64,000 nucleotides of DNA from Candidatus Polarisedimenticolaceae bacterium (GCA_036376135.1 DASVAW010000164.1:1-64000); one strand, 5' to 3'. Counted from the first letter of the stretch, positions 1 to 8,623 are shown. Numbers and translations are program-made. Notes: generated from the letters alone by a model not told the origin.

Positions 1-60
1 GATCGCGATGGTGGCGAACGCGAGCGTGCGAGGAACGAGGCGTGTCCAGATCGATCTCAT
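1..60 (-). CDS. Start of a secreted or membrane protein (partial, runs off the left edge)
   Basis: Only the first 20 codons are inside the window. They read MRSIWTRLVPRTLAFATIAI, a basic start followed by a hydrophobic stretch, as in a signal peptide or first membrane helix. A strong ribosome binding site, AAAGGAGG, lies 5 bases before the ATG (68-75 read on the minus strand), which is why this start is believed. The function cannot be told from so short a piece. Confidence 0.6.
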   Translation of the reverse strand, partial: MRSIWTRLVPRTLAFATIAI

Positions 61-368
61 CGGGGCCTCCTTTCGGAAAGTCGAAGAGACCCTCCCCCAT
101 GGAGCAAGCCCCGTTCCGGCCGAGCCCCGCATCGTGACGAACGGCATTCCGACGTTTCGCGGGCGAGTGTGTAGAACTTGCCGGGCAGGTCCGGCGAAGT
201 GCGCATGCTGCTTCCGTTCGAGCTTCGCCCGCGCGAAGTCTCTCGACGACGCATCGACTCGGCGCGTTTCGCACCGAAGCGTCGCGTGATGCAACGAGTT
301 TCGGGCTCAAAGCGCCCGATCTTCGGGCACACGCGTTGCTGGGTCCGTCCTCATGAGGAGGAGGCCCC
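61..368. other. Intergenic region between divergent genes
   Basis: This 308-base stretch separates the leftward gene at 60 from the rightward gene at 369, so it should hold both promoters. I found no convincing -35/-10 pair on either strand. The only structure seen is a small hairpin, GCCCGA-TCT-TCGGGC, at 314-328. The open reading frames here look like high-GC shadows. Confidence 0.4.
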
Positions 369-776
369 ATGAAACGAATCGCGTTCTGTGTGCTGGTATC
401 GACGTCCGCCTTCGCTCAGATCAGCGACTGCGATCCGACCACCCTGCCGCCGGGAACGCCGCGCCTGATGGTGGAGGCCAAGCGCGTGCATTGGAGCGAG
501 ATCCCGTGCGCGATCGTCTACGACCTCGTCGCCGGCGACCTGCGCCTGCTGACACGTTCGGGCGGGGACTACGCGCTTGCGACGAAGGGGTGCGTCGCGA
601 ACGACGCGCCGCCGCCGGGGCTCGAGTTCCTGCAGACCCCCGAGCCGGGGGCGGGGTTCTGGTTGTTGGTTCGGGGAGTGGGGCCGGCGGGACCGGGGAC
701 GTACAACACCGCCGTGCCGACCCAGGTGGGCGATCGGGACATCGGCATTTCGGCGTCGCCGAATCCGTGTCCCTGA
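369..776 (+). CDS. Small secreted protein, free-standing C-terminal Fn3-like module
   Basis: The 135-residue product begins with a short signal peptide (MKRIAFCVLVSTSAFAQ, likely cut after AFA) and has a good ribosome binding site, GAGGAGGAGG, ahead of the ATG. The body has the pattern YDLVAGDLRLL, a GGDYA stretch, then GFWLLVRGVGPAGPGTY, and ends in CP. That pattern is usually the last module of large secreted Fn3-containing proteins in Acidobacteria and Myxobacteria; here it stands alone. It has five cysteines after the signal peptide, which may form disulfides outside the cell. The biochemical role is unknown. A strong hairpin follows the stop codon. Confidence 0.75.
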   Translation: MKRIAFCVLVSTSAFAQISDCDPTTLPPGTPRLMVEAKRVHWSEIPCAIVYDLVAGDLRLLTRSGGDYALATKGCVANDAPPPGLEFLQTPEPGAGFWLLVRGVGPAGPGTYNTAVPTQVGDRDIGISASPNPCP

Positions 777-783
777 CGTAGAC

Positions 784-817
784 GGCCCCGCCCGGGCGTT
801 GCGTCCCGGACGGGGCC
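784..817. terminator. GC-rich hairpin between convergent genes
   Basis: The stem is GGCCCCG/CGGGGCC plus CCGGG/CCCGG, interrupted by one C-A mismatch, with an 8-base loop. It starts 8 bases after the stop at 776 and lies just before the stop of the opposing gene at 835, so it could end transcription from both sides. There is no clear T run. Confidence 0.5.
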
Positions 818-834
818 TAGGGGGTGGACGCTAC

Positions 835-2058
835 CTAGCGTCCCTTCCCATCCTTCTTCTCGCCTTGCTTCTCGTCCTGCGGCTCGCTGTCACCCTTCCT
901 TTTCTTCTTCTTTTCTTCGCGGGCCTTGGCTTTCGTCTCGGCCTCCTGCCGGGCCTGCGCACGCTCCTGCTTCTGGACTTCGGCCTTGCGCTGGGTCTGT
1001 TGCTGAGCCCGTTCCTGCGCCTTCGCGCGCTCCTGCTTCTGCGTCTCGGCCCGCTGCTCGGCCTTCATGCGCTCCTGCGCCTGCTGCTGCTGCCGCGCCA
1101 TCGCCTCACGGTCGGCGCCGCCGCGTTGTTCCATCCGGTTGTTGCGCTGGGCGTCCAGCTCGGTCGTCCTGCGCCCGCGGGAGCTCTCGATGCGGGCCTC
1201 GTCTCGCGTGGCGGATTGTCGGGACGGCGACGGCGCCTGCGCCTTTTCGTCCCGGCGACGGTCCTGCTTGCCGCCCCGCTTGACGTCCGGAATCGGCTCG
1301 TCCTTCGGCACGGGTTGCGCCGCGCGAAGGGCGCGTTCGCCTTTCTCGCGGACCCGGAGGTCGGCGCGGCTGAACCGTGCGGCCGGGGCGACCCGGCTCA
1401 CCTGCTCGATCGAGCGGACGTCGACCTTCCTTCCGGTCGCGCGTTCGACGGCTCGCACGTCCGGACCGCGGTTCACGACGACGTCGTTGTCGATCGTGAT
1501 GTTGTTGACGATCGTGGTGTTGCGGATGACGGTGCGGGTGGTCTCGATCGGGACCACGCGCGTGCGCACGCGAGGCGTCAGGAAGTCGCCCGCGCCGACG
1601 AAGACGAACAGGTTCGGGTCGTCTCCGACGTTGAACGACGCGCCGATCGAGAACGTCGGCGGGACGGGAGCCCAGCCGATGTAGTCGGGTCCGGTGCGGA
1701 ACACGACCCACGAGGGCGCCCAGGTGTAGCCCGGGATCCACACCCAGCCGTGGCCGGGGTCGAGGACCCAGGTGCCGTAGTGATAGGGGACGGCGCCCCA
1801 CGAGTAGTCGGAGACCCACACCCAGCCGACGTCACTGCACTCCCAGTGGCCGTCGTAGTACGGGTTCCAGCCGCGCGTGTAGACCTCGGGCTGCCAGACC
1901 CGGCCGTATTGCGCCGAGACGAGCCATCGGCCGTGCGGCTCGAGGTTCGAGTAGAAGAAGCCGAACGAGACGTCCACGTCCGCCTTCGTCGGCGTCGGGG
2001 CCGCGAACGTGACGAGGATCGCGGCGAGCATCAAGGCGATCGATCGGGCGGTCTTCAT
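835..2058 (-). CDS. DUF6600 family secreted protein with charged coiled-coil tail
   Basis: The 407-residue product starts at the ATG preceded by GAGGTGG and carries a signal peptide (MKTARSIALMLAAILVTFAAPTPTKA cleaved near residue 26; shown here in parts). Residues about 30-130 hold repeated aromatic motifs such as GRWLVSAQYGRVWQP, HWECSDVGWVWVSDY and GHGWVWIPGYTWAP, which are typical of DUF6600 proteins. The C-terminal half, from about residue 220, is rich in K, R, E and Q (QERMKAEQRAETQKQ) and should form a long coiled coil or disordered tail. The family has no settled function; a role at the cell envelope is an inference. A frame extending to 2208 lacks a ribosome site and a signal peptide, so it was not used. 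Confidence 0.85.
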   Translation of the reverse strand: MKTARSIALMLAAILVTFAAPTPTKADVDVSFGFFYSNLEPHGRWLVSAQYGRVWQPEVYTRGWNPYYDGHWECSDVGWVWVSDYSWGAVPYHYGTWVLDPGHGWVWIPGYTWAPSWVVFRTGPDYIGWAPVPPTFSIGASFNVGDDPNLFVFVGAGDFLTPRVRTRVVPIETTRTVIRNTTIVNNITIDNDVVVNRGPDVRAVERATGRKVDVRSIEQVSRVAPAARFSRADLRVREKGERALRAAQPVPKDEPIPDVKRGGKQDRRRDEKAQAPSPSRQSATRDEARIESSRGRRTTELDAQRNNRMEQRGGADREAMARQQQQAQERMKAEQRAETQKQERAKAQERAQQQTQRKAEVQKQERAQARQEAETKAKAREEKKKKRKGDSEPQDEKQGEKKDGKGR

Positions 2059-2252
2059 GCACCACCTCACTTTCGCCCCCTCGTGTGGGTCCTCCCGGTC
2101 CCCACGATGAAATGGCAAGGGGTGTGCCGATCGGGGAAAGCCCGCGATCGCGGGAATTCTCGGGATGAGACGGTGTCGAAATGGCCTCGGCCCACGGTTG
2201 CGGGGCACTTGCGTTGCGATTCGCCGCGTGACCCTGACCGCCCCCGGGCGCG

Positions 2253-2281
2253 TTTACGCCGAGCCGGTCCGGCGGTAGGCT
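2253..2281 (+). promoter_or_regulatory. Possible promoter for the gene at 2306
   Basis: TTTACG at 2253-2258 and TAGGCT at 2276-2281 are separated by 17 bases. The ribosome site AAGGAG and the GTG start at 2306 follow within 25 bases. The -10 match is only moderate. Confidence 0.35.
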
Positions 2282-2305
2282 GTTTCCCGACCGCAAGGAG
2301 CGCAC

Positions 2306-3004
2306 GTGACGTTCGTCCCCGTCCTGGCCTTCGCACTGGTGCTCGCCCAGACCGCTCCGGCCCCCGCTCCGGCGGGGGCGCAGCTTCACGGCACCGCGTT
2401 TCTCGCCCGCAACGCGCCCGCGGTGGGGGCGGTCGTCGTGCTCGACCCGGTCGATCCCGCCGGGCTCGTCCGGATGACGACCATCGACACCCGGGGCTCG
2501 TACCGCTTCGACGGGATCGCGAACGGCGTCTACCGCCTGAGCTTCCGTAGGGACGGCCTCAGGACGGTGGTCCGGGAGGGGCTCGAGCTCAAGGGGCCCT
2601 TCCGGACCGTCCTCGAGGTCACGATGGAGCCCGGGGACGACGCCGTCCCCGCGCCCGTCGCCGGTCCCGACGCGTCGGGAGGTCCGTTCCGGCTCGAGGG
2701 GCGGATCGTCACGCGCCAGGGCGGGTCGGCGGGGGAAGTCCGCATTCGGCTCACGCGCGAGGACGGGGCGGGGGACCCCAAGACGACGGTCACGGCACCC
2801 GACGGGACGTTCTCCATCGACGGCGTCGCGGCGGGGCGCTGGCGCGCGACGGTCGCCGGAGCGGGGTTCCTTCCCATCCGCGCGGCGTTGATGGTGTCGC
2901 GCGACCGCCGCGTGGAGGCGTCGCTCGTCCCGCAGCCCGCGAGCTTCGAGGCGGCCCCGGAAGACCTGATGCCGGTGGAGGAGCCGATCCCGCCGCGGCG
3001 TTGA
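2306..3004 (+). CDS. Secreted protein with two carboxypeptidase-regulatory-like domains
   Basis: The 232-residue protein starts at GTG after AAGGAGCGCAC. It has a signal peptide ending near AQTAPAPAPAGA, then two beta-sandwich repeats of the CarboxypepD_reg/Cna-B-like type: residues about 25-105 (GTAFLARNAPAVGAVVVLD through RGSYRFDGIANGVYRLSF) and about 128-205 (LEGRIVTRQGGSAGEVRIRL through GTFSIDGVAAGRWRATV). Such domains commonly bind or display other parts at the cell surface. No enzyme motif is present. It lies 22 bases ahead of the M48 peptidase gene and is probably co-transcribed with it. Confidence 0.75.
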   Translation: MTFVPVLAFALVLAQTAPAPAPAGAQLHGTAFLARNAPAVGAVVVLDPVDPAGLVRMTTIDTRGSYRFDGIANGVYRLSFRRDGLRTVVREGLELKGPFRTVLEVTMEPGDDAVPAPVAGPDASGGPFRLEGRIVTRQGGSAGEVRIRLTREDGAGDPKTTVTAPDGTFSIDGVAAGRWRATVAGAGFLPIRAALMVSRDRRVEASLVPQPASFEAAPEDLMPVEEPIPPRR

Positions 3005-3026
3005 TCGGCGCTCCCCGCGAGGAGCG

Positions 3027-4358
3027 ATGATGGCGATCGAGTGGGACGACGTCCGCTACCGGGGCGACGCCGCCGACGTGAAGGAGATGTTCGAGACGTA
3101 TCGCGTCGAGGATTATCTCGACGCGTTCGAGGAGAACGTCCGGCAACACGACCTCGGCCTGCGCGAGCAGCTCCTCACGAACGGGATCCGGCTGACGCAG
3201 CCGCTGTCGCCGAGGATCTTCGCGCTGATCGAGAGCGTGAGCGCCCGGCTCGAGATCGAGGCGAAGGCGGAGGTCTTCTGCGTTCCCAGCGGCGACGTCA
3301 ACGCCTTCGCCGCGATCGACGTGCGCAAGGGCGGGACGAACTACCTCGTCGGCGTCACCTCGGCGGCGCTCGAGCGACTGACCGATCCCGAGCTCGCGTC
3401 GATCCTCGGCCACGAGATGGGGCATTTCCTCTTCGGGAACAACCGGCTCCAGGGGCTGATCTCCACCGACCGCAACAACCCGTCGGCGACGGTGCTCCCG
3501 GCGCTGGGCGAGAGCCTGTTCCTGCGCTGGCGCAAGAAGGCGGAGATCAGCGCCGATCGCGCCGGCCTTCTCGCCTGCGGGGACTTCGAGGCGTCGGCGA
3601 GGGCGCTCCTCAAGGCGACCTTCGGCCTCTCCGAGCGCAACCTGAACCTCGACATCACGGCGCTGCTGGCCCAGGTCGACGAGGTGAAGGGGCATCCGGA
3701 GCTCATGGAGGCGACGTTCGCCAGCCACCCGCTCCTCCCGATCCGTCTCAAGGCGCTCGAGCTGTTCTCGCGCTCGGAGAAGGCGGCGCGCAACGGGTTC
3801 GCCTCCGGGCGCCCGGGGCGCAGGCTCTCCGACGACGCCCTCGAGGACGCGGTCGACGAGCTCGTGCTCCTGACGCGGCGGTATCCGTACGAGGACCTGC
3901 ACAAGGCGGTGATGCAGGTCGTCGCGCTCGGCGGGGCGCTCCTGCTCAGCGCCGACGGCGACGTCTCGGACGAGGAGGTCAAGATCCTCGTCCAGATCCT
4001 CCACCGCTGGTTCACCGACGAGCCCGAGGCGGAGATCGTCACCGACCGGAAGAAGATCCTCGAGTTGCTCCCGGCGGCGGCGGCGAAGGTGAAGAAGGAC
4101 GGGGACGAAGGGGACAAGATGTTCGTGCTCACGCGGCTCGCCGAGGTCGCCCTCGCCGACGGCGCGCTCGTGGAGAGCGAGAGCGCGGTCGTGCACGAGG
4201 TGGCGGAGCGGATCGGCGTCCCGGCGAAGAGCGCCTCGTCGGTGCTCATCGCCGCCGCGCAGGCGGTGGGCTTCCGTTCGGACGTGAAGCTGAACCGGCT
4301 CTCGGAGCGGCTGCGGCGTTCGCTGCAGACGGGGTTTCGCGGCGCGACGCGCAGCTAG
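3027..4358 (+). CDS. M48-type metallopeptidase fused to a TerB-like domain
   Basis: The 443-residue protein contains the zinc peptidase motif HEMGH at residues 129-133 and the downstream glutamate in EISADRAG (E173), as in M48 peptidases (HtpX/Ste24/BepA type). Unlike HtpX it has no clear N-terminal membrane helices, so it looks soluble. From about residue 290 the C-terminus has the pattern MQVVALGGALLLSADGDVSDEE and a later LAEVALADGALVESE, two acidic helical motifs like those of TerB domains, which may bind metal. The start is ATGATG after GAGGAG; either ATG could serve. The combination suggests a protein-quality or metal-stress role, which is an inference. Confidence 0.85.
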   Translation: MMAIEWDDVRYRGDAADVKEMFETYRVEDYLDAFEENVRQHDLGLREQLLTNGIRLTQPLSPRIFALIESVSARLEIEAKAEVFCVPSGDVNAFAAIDVRKGGTNYLVGVTSAALERLTDPELASILGHEMGHFLFGNNRLQGLISTDRNNPSATVLPALGESLFLRWRKKAEISADRAGLLACGDFEASARALLKATFGLSERNLNLDITALLAQVDEVKGHPELMEATFASHPLLPIRLKALELFSRSEKAARNGFASGRPGRRLSDDALEDAVDELVLLTRRYPYEDLHKAVMQVVALGGALLLSADGDVSDEEVKILVQILHRWFTDEPEAEIVTDRKKILELLPAAAAKVKKDGDEGDKMFVLTRLAEVALADGALVESESAVVHEVAERIGVPAKSASSVLIAAAQAVGFRSDVKLNRLSERLRRSLQTGFRGATRS

Positions 4359-4383
4359 CTCGGCCGGCGGAACGACGGGTTCC

Positions 4384-5577
4384 TCACTTCTTCGACTTCT
4401 TCGCGTCCTGCGCCTGCTTCACCGTCTCCCCCGTCCGGACCGCGAAATACCCGCGTTTCGCGCGCACCTCGACGTCGGGGACGGTCGAACGGACCTCGAT
4501 CTTGACCCAGCGGCCGTCGTACTCCTTCAGCGAGGACTGATAGCTGATGTAGTACTGCGCGCGGAGCTCGTCGGCGATCGCCTTGTAGGCGGCGGCGAGC
4601 TCTTTGGCCTTGTCCGCGAAGAAGGCGCGGCCGCCCGTCGCGTCGCAGAACTCCTTGAGCGCCCCCTTGCGGACCGACGGGCCCAGGCCGATCGCGTAGA
4701 TGAGGACGTCCTGGGTCTTGGCTTCCTCGAGGACGCGGTGGAAGGGGAACTGGCTGCTCGTGTCGTCGCCGTCGGTGAGCAGCACGATCGCCTTGCGCCC
4801 GTCGATGCCGCGCAGCTTCCGGAACGCGGCGTGCAGCGCGTCGTAGATCGCGGTGTCGCCGATCGCCTCGGTGCTCGAGGCCGCGTCCTTCAGCGCGGCC
4901 TTGTCGGAGGTGAGATCCTGGATCAGGAAGACCTTGTCGTCGAAATCGATGACGAGGGCCCGGTCGTCGTCCTTGAGCTGGTCGATGAAGCCGAGCGCCC
5001 CCTCGTGGACGTCGTCGAGCGCGTCCCGGATGGAGCCGGAGCTGTCGAGCAGCAGGGCCAGCGTGATCGGGCGGTCCTCCGGGTAGAAGTCGAGGATCGT
5101 CTGCTCCTCGCCGTCCTCGAGCACCCGGAACTGCTCCCGCTTCAGCCCCGCGATCGGCTGCTTCCCCTTCGTCTCGGCCGTCGCCCAGAGCAGGACGCGG
5201 TTCACCTCCTCGATCTGGAGCCCGACGACCTTCCGGGTGACGATCGTGTCGGAGACGGAGAGCCCTTCCCTGTGCCACGCCGTCGCGCGGATCACGTACG
5301 AGCGGGTCTCGGGGCCGAAGTCGAAGACGAACTCGAACGGCGCGGCGCGGTCCACGAAGACGACCTTGTCGCCGACCGCGAACTCGACGCGGTCGAGGTC
5401 GTCGGGGGACTCGATCTTCACCTCGGCGGCGATCTTGGCCTTCCCGAGGACGAATTCGTCGTTCCGGGGCTCGGTGATCGCGATCGAGAAACCGCGACGC
5501 GTGGGTTTCGGCTGGGCGAGCGCGGGGAGCGAGCCGACGAGGGCGGCGACCGCGAGCAGCGCGATCGCGCGCCTCAT
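4384..5577 (-). CDS. Secreted VWFA-related protein
   Basis: The 397-residue product begins MRRAIALLAVAALVGSLPALAQ, a clear signal peptide. After an N-terminal beta domain (about 30-115) comes a von Willebrand type A fold with the metal site D178-S-S180-G-S182 and a later LLTDGDD. This layout matches the VWFA-related family abundant in Acidobacteria (TIGR03436), whose members are exported and thought to act in binding or assembly. Its start overlaps the stop of the TPR gene by 4 bases (ATGA), so translation is probably coupled. A longer in-frame stretch upstream is the antisense-like shadow of the TPR gene and was not used. Confidence 0.88.
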   Translation of the reverse strand: MRRAIALLAVAALVGSLPALAQPKPTRRGFSIAITEPRNDEFVLGKAKIAAEVKIESPDDLDRVEFAVGDKVVFVDRAAPFEFVFDFGPETRSYVIRATAWHREGLSVSDTIVTRKVVGLQIEEVNRVLLWATAETKGKQPIAGLKREQFRVLEDGEEQTILDFYPEDRPITLALLLDSSGSIRDALDDVHEGALGFIDQLKDDDRALVIDFDDKVFLIQDLTSDKAALKDAASSTEAIGDTAIYDALHAAFRKLRGIDGRKAIVLLTDGDDTSSQFPFHRVLEEAKTQDVLIYAIGLGPSVRKGALKEFCDATGGRAFFADKAKELAAAYKAIADELRAQYYISYQSSLKEYDGRWVKIEVRSTVPDVEVRAKRGYFAVRTGETVKQAQDAKKSKK

Positions 5578-7097
5578 GGGCGGCCCTCCTCGGCGGGCTG
5601 GGGGCGCACGACGAAGGGCGGCGGCGGCGGGGCCTGCGGGGCGCGCGAGGGGGCGATCCGGGCGAGCACGCGGCGCACGCGCTCGGCCGTTTCCCCCGAA
5701 GCCCCCGATTCGATGTAGCGGACGTAGGCGTCGACCGCTTCCTCGCGTCGGCCGGAGCGGTAGAGGGCGTTGCCGAGGTAGGCCCACGCCCGGTCCGGCG
5801 CCCCCGGCAGCACGATCGCCCGGCGGAAGGCCTCGATCGCCGCGGCGTCGTTGCCGAGCAACGCGAGTGCGACGCCGTCGTTGACCTCGGCCACGGGGTC
5901 CTGGGACGACCGCGCGAGCACCGCGTAGAGCTCGTGAGCCTCCTGGTAACGTCCGGCGCGGAGGCGGTACCAGGCGAGGCGCTCCGTGTCGGGGCCTTGC
6001 GTGCCCGCGCGGGACTCGAGTTCGGCCGCCTCGGCGAAACGCCCGCGCGACGCCTCGAGGGTCGCCGCTTCGCGGAAGTCGACGGCGGTGGCGGTTCCCG
6101 CCTCGAGCCTCGCGGTGATCGCGGCGACCCGGTCGCGCTCGGCGACGGTCGCGGCCCGCGTCTCTTCCACGCGGACTCTCGTGCTGGTGTCGGTCCGTTC
6201 GTCGGCGAGGATCGCGTCGAGCTCGGCGAGCGCTCCGGCGTAGTCCCCCTCGCGGCGGCGCAGCTCCGCGTTCCCCTCCCGTGCGGGGGGATGGGCGGGG
6301 TCGCGCGCGAGTGCCTCGCCGAACGCCTTCGCGGCGTCCCCCGCAAGGCCGAGGTCGAGGAGGATCCTGCCGAGGACCGCGCGGGGGTCGGGATTCCAGG
6401 GCTGCAGCTCGATGGCTCGCCTCACGGTGGCGACCGCTTCGTTCTGCAAGCCGAGCCGGGCGTAGGCCAACGCGAGCCGGTTCAGGCCGGGGACGTAGTC
6501 GGGGCGGACGGTCACCCCTTCGGCAAGCAGCTTGACCGCTTCCTCGAGACGGCCCCGGCGCAGGTAGAGGTCGCCCAGGCTCACGTAGGCCTCGGGATAC
6601 CCGCGGTTGGAGGCGATCGCCTTTTCGTAGAAATCGACGGCGGCGGCCTCGTCCGCGCGGGCCTCGGCGAGCCGGCCGAGCCCTTCGTAGGCGGCGGGGA
6701 AGTCGGGGCGGAGCTTGAGGGCACGGTGGTAGGCGGCCTCGGCTTCGCCGAGATCGCCGATCTGGAGGTAGGCATCGCCGAACGCCACGTGCGCCTGGAG
6801 CTGGCTGGGGTCGAGCTCTAAGGCGACGCGCAGGGCGTCGACCGCCGCGGTGGGGCGCCGGTCGCCGAGGAGCGCCAGGCCGAGGAAGTACCACGCGCGG
6901 TAGGAGTTGAGGGCCGTGTTCGTCACCCCGCGGAGGATCTCGACCGCCTTCCCGTATTCGCCGCGGTTCACGAGCGCGGCGCCTTCGCTCAGGCGGCGGA
7001 ACGATTCCGCGCGGACCTCCACGGCCTTGCCCGCCCGGACGTGCGGGGACAGGAACACGAGGAGGACGGCAAGGGGGAGGATCCGTCGCACGGGCAC
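5574..7097 (-). CDS. Secreted tetratricopeptide (TPR) repeat protein
   Basis: The 507-residue product starts at GTG behind GAGGTG and has a signal peptide (MPVRRILPLAVLLVFLSPHVRA). The rest is almost entirely helical TPR units with the usual spacing of W, L, G, Y, A, F and P; for example, residues about 40-240 contain at least six repeats such as AWYFLGLALLGDRRPTAAVD and AYHRALKLRPDFPAAYEGLG. TPR arrays bind other proteins. Coupling to the VWA gene suggests the two products work together outside the cytoplasmic membrane, perhaps as a scaffold like the BatA/BatB-TPR sets. That link is inferred. Confidence 0.88.
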   Translation of the reverse strand: MPVRRILPLAVLLVFLSPHVRAGKAVEVRAESFRRLSEGAALVNRGEYGKAVEILRGVTNTALNSYRAWYFLGLALLGDRRPTAAVDALRVALELDPSQLQAHVAFGDAYLQIGDLGEAEAAYHRALKLRPDFPAAYEGLGRLAEARADEAAAVDFYEKAIASNRGYPEAYVSLGDLYLRRGRLEEAVKLLAEGVTVRPDYVPGLNRLALAYARLGLQNEAVATVRRAIELQPWNPDPRAVLGRILLDLGLAGDAAKAFGEALARDPAHPPAREGNAELRRREGDYAGALAELDAILADERTDTSTRVRVEETRAATVAERDRVAAITARLEAGTATAVDFREAATLEASRGRFAEAAELESRAGTQGPDTERLAWYRLRAGRYQEAHELYAVLARSSQDPVAEVNDGVALALLGNDAAAIEAFRRAIVLPGAPDRAWAYLGNALYRSGRREEAVDAYVRYIESGASGETAERVRRVLARIAPSRAPQAPPPPPFVVRPQPAEEGRP

Positions 7098-7171
7098 CTC
7101 GTTCAGGAGACGGTGGGGAGTCTAACCCCGGTCAAATCCGGCCGCATCCGAGCGTGTTACCTTCCGACCGC

Positions 7172-7876
7172 ATGGACGCGACTTCGATCGGCCTCCTCGG
7201 TGTCGCGGGAGTCGCCGTCGTGCACACCGCGGCGGGCCCCGACCACTGGCTTCCGTTCATCATGCTGGCCCGCGCGCGTGGCTGGAGCCGCGCCCGGACG
7301 TTCGCCGTCACCGCGGCCTGCGGGATCGGGCACGTCGCATCGTCGCTGCTCCTGGGGGTGGGAGGCCTCGCCCTCGGGTACGAGATCGCGCACCTGGCCG
7401 GCATCGAGGAGATCCGGGGGGACCTCGCGGCGTGGGCGCTGCTGGCCTTCGGCTTGGCCTACACCGTCTGGGGGGTGCGCCGCGGGTTGCGGCGCCGGCA
7501 CGCGATCGAGGTGCACGCCCACGGGGATCACGTGCACGTGCACCGCCACGCGATCCACCTCCACGCGCACCGGCACGACCACGGATGGAAGCAGCAGCAG
7601 ACGACCTTCTGGTCGCTCTTCCTGGTCTTCGTCCTCGGCCCCTGCGAGCCGTTGATCCCGCTGTTCATGGTGCCCCTGGGGGAGGGGCGACTGGCGGCCG
7701 CGTGGACGATGGCGGCGTTGTTCTCCGTGGTCACGATCGCGACGATGCTCGTGCTCGTGGGCGTCGCGCTGGCCGGCATGCAGCGGCTGCCGGTTCGCGG
7801 ACTCGAGCGCTGGTCGCACGCCCTCGCCGGAGCGGTCGTCGCGTCCTGCGGCGTCGCGATGTTGTTCGGACTTTAG
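7172..7876 (+). CDS. NicO/UreH-like membrane transporter with His-rich loop
   Basis: The 234-residue protein has about six membrane helices. The first carries HTAAGPDHWLPF, matching the H-x(4)-D-H signature of nickel/cobalt transporters of the NicO/RcnA and UreH groups. A second conserved region, GPCEPLIPLF, lies in helix 4. Between them is a loop very rich in histidine (about residues 110-140, HAHGDHVHVHRHAIHLHAHR), a likely metal-binding stretch. The probable job is transport, or delivery to the outside, of Ni, Co or another divalent metal. The ATG at 7172 is preferred; a GTG 18 bases upstream is in frame and neither has a strong ribosome site. Confidence 0.8.
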   Translation: MDATSIGLLGVAGVAVVHTAAGPDHWLPFIMLARARGWSRARTFAVTAACGIGHVASSLLLGVGGLALGYEIAHLAGIEEIRGDLAAWALLAFGLAYTVWGVRRGLRRRHAIEVHAHGDHVHVHRHAIHLHAHRHDHGWKQQQTTFWSLFLVFVLGPCEPLIPLFMVPLGEGRLAAAWTMAALFSVVTIATMLVLVGVALAGMQRLPVRGLERWSHALAGAVVASCGVAMLFGL

Positions 7877-7881
7877 AACTA

Positions 7882-7900
7882 AAAGGGGCCTGACCCCTTT
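7882..7900. repeat. Small hairpin between convergent genes, terminator-like
   Basis: AAAGGGG and CCCCTTT form a 7-bp stem around the loop CCTGA. It fills the gap between the converging stops at 7876 and 7899-7901, and the minus-strand stop codon overlaps its right arm. It may end transcription in both directions; it also resembles short dispersed GGGGTCAGGCCCC-type repeats found in many genomes. Confidence 0.5.
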
Positions 7901-8615
7901 ATACCGCCCGGCCGTCGCGGATCTCGAGGACACGGCTGGCGCGTCGGGCGAGCGCGGGGTCGTGCGTGATGACGATCACCGTTCGCCCCTGCTTCCACAG
8001 GTCCTCGAAGATCCCCATGATGTCCCCTCCCGACGAGGTGTCGAGGTTCCCCGTGGGCTCGTCGGCGAGGAGGATCGAGGGGTTCATCGCGAGGGCGCGT
8101 GCGATCGCCACGCGCTGCATCTGACCTCCGGACAGTTCGGTGGGGCGGTGCTCCATGCGCTGACCGAGGCCGACCCGCTCGAGCAGCTCCTTCACGCGCG
8201 TGCGCCGCTCGCCCTTCGGAACCCCACCGAACAGCAGCGGCAGCTCGACGTTCTCGTAGGCGGTGATCTGCGGCAGCAGGTTGAACGCCTGGAAGACGAA
8301 GCCGACGTGCTGGTTGCGGACGGCGGCGAGCTCGTCCTTGGTCAGACCGCCCACCTCGCGGCCGCGCAGGTTGTAGCTGCCGCCCGACGGGGTGTCCAGG
8401 CAGCCGATCAGGTTCATGAGGGTGGATTTCCCGGACCCCGAGGGGCCGACGATCGCCACGAACTCCCCGGCGCCCACGTCGAGATCGACCCCGCGCAGCG
8501 CCTCCACCCGGATCGCCCCGGTGTCGTAGACCTTCGTGATGCCGCGCATGCGGATCACGTCGCCGGCATTCGTGGCCGTCGCGGCGGTGGCGGTCGAGGT
8601 CGTCGTCTGGTCCAT
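7899..8615 (-). CDS. ABC transporter ATPase, MacB/LolD type
   Basis: The 238-residue protein has a Walker A (GPSGSGKS), signature LSGGQMQRVAIARAL, Walker B (ILLADEPTGNLD) and switch histidine (VIVITHDP). The ADEPTGNLDT wording is typical of the MacB/LolD/FtsE group that works with FtsX-like permeases. The ATG is preceded by GAGGTG. It is the last gene of a four-gene operon (adaptor, permease, permease, ATPase) and lies 8 bases after the permease stop. It may also energise the lone permease at 16044, which lacks its own ATPase. Confidence 0.92.
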   Translation of the reverse strand: MDQTTTSTATAATATNAGDVIRMRGITKVYDTGAIRVEALRGVDLDVGAGEFVAIVGPSGSGKSTLMNLIGCLDTPSGGSYNLRGREVGGLTKDELAAVRNQHVGFVFQAFNLLPQITAYENVELPLLFGGVPKGERRTRVKELLERVGLGQRMEHRPTELSGGQMQRVAIARALAMNPSILLADEPTGNLDTSSGGDIMGIFEDLWKQGRTVIVITHDPALARRASRVLEIRDGRAV

Positions 8616-8623
8616 GGGGCACC

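Noticed and set aside
61-368. Short open frames in the first intergenic region
   Set aside because: They overlap each other on both strands, have no ribosome site and no recognisable composition.
4384-6894. Extension of the VWA protein to 836 codons
   Set aside because: The upstream part overlaps the TPR gene in another frame. A signal peptide and ATGA overlap mark the true start at 5577.
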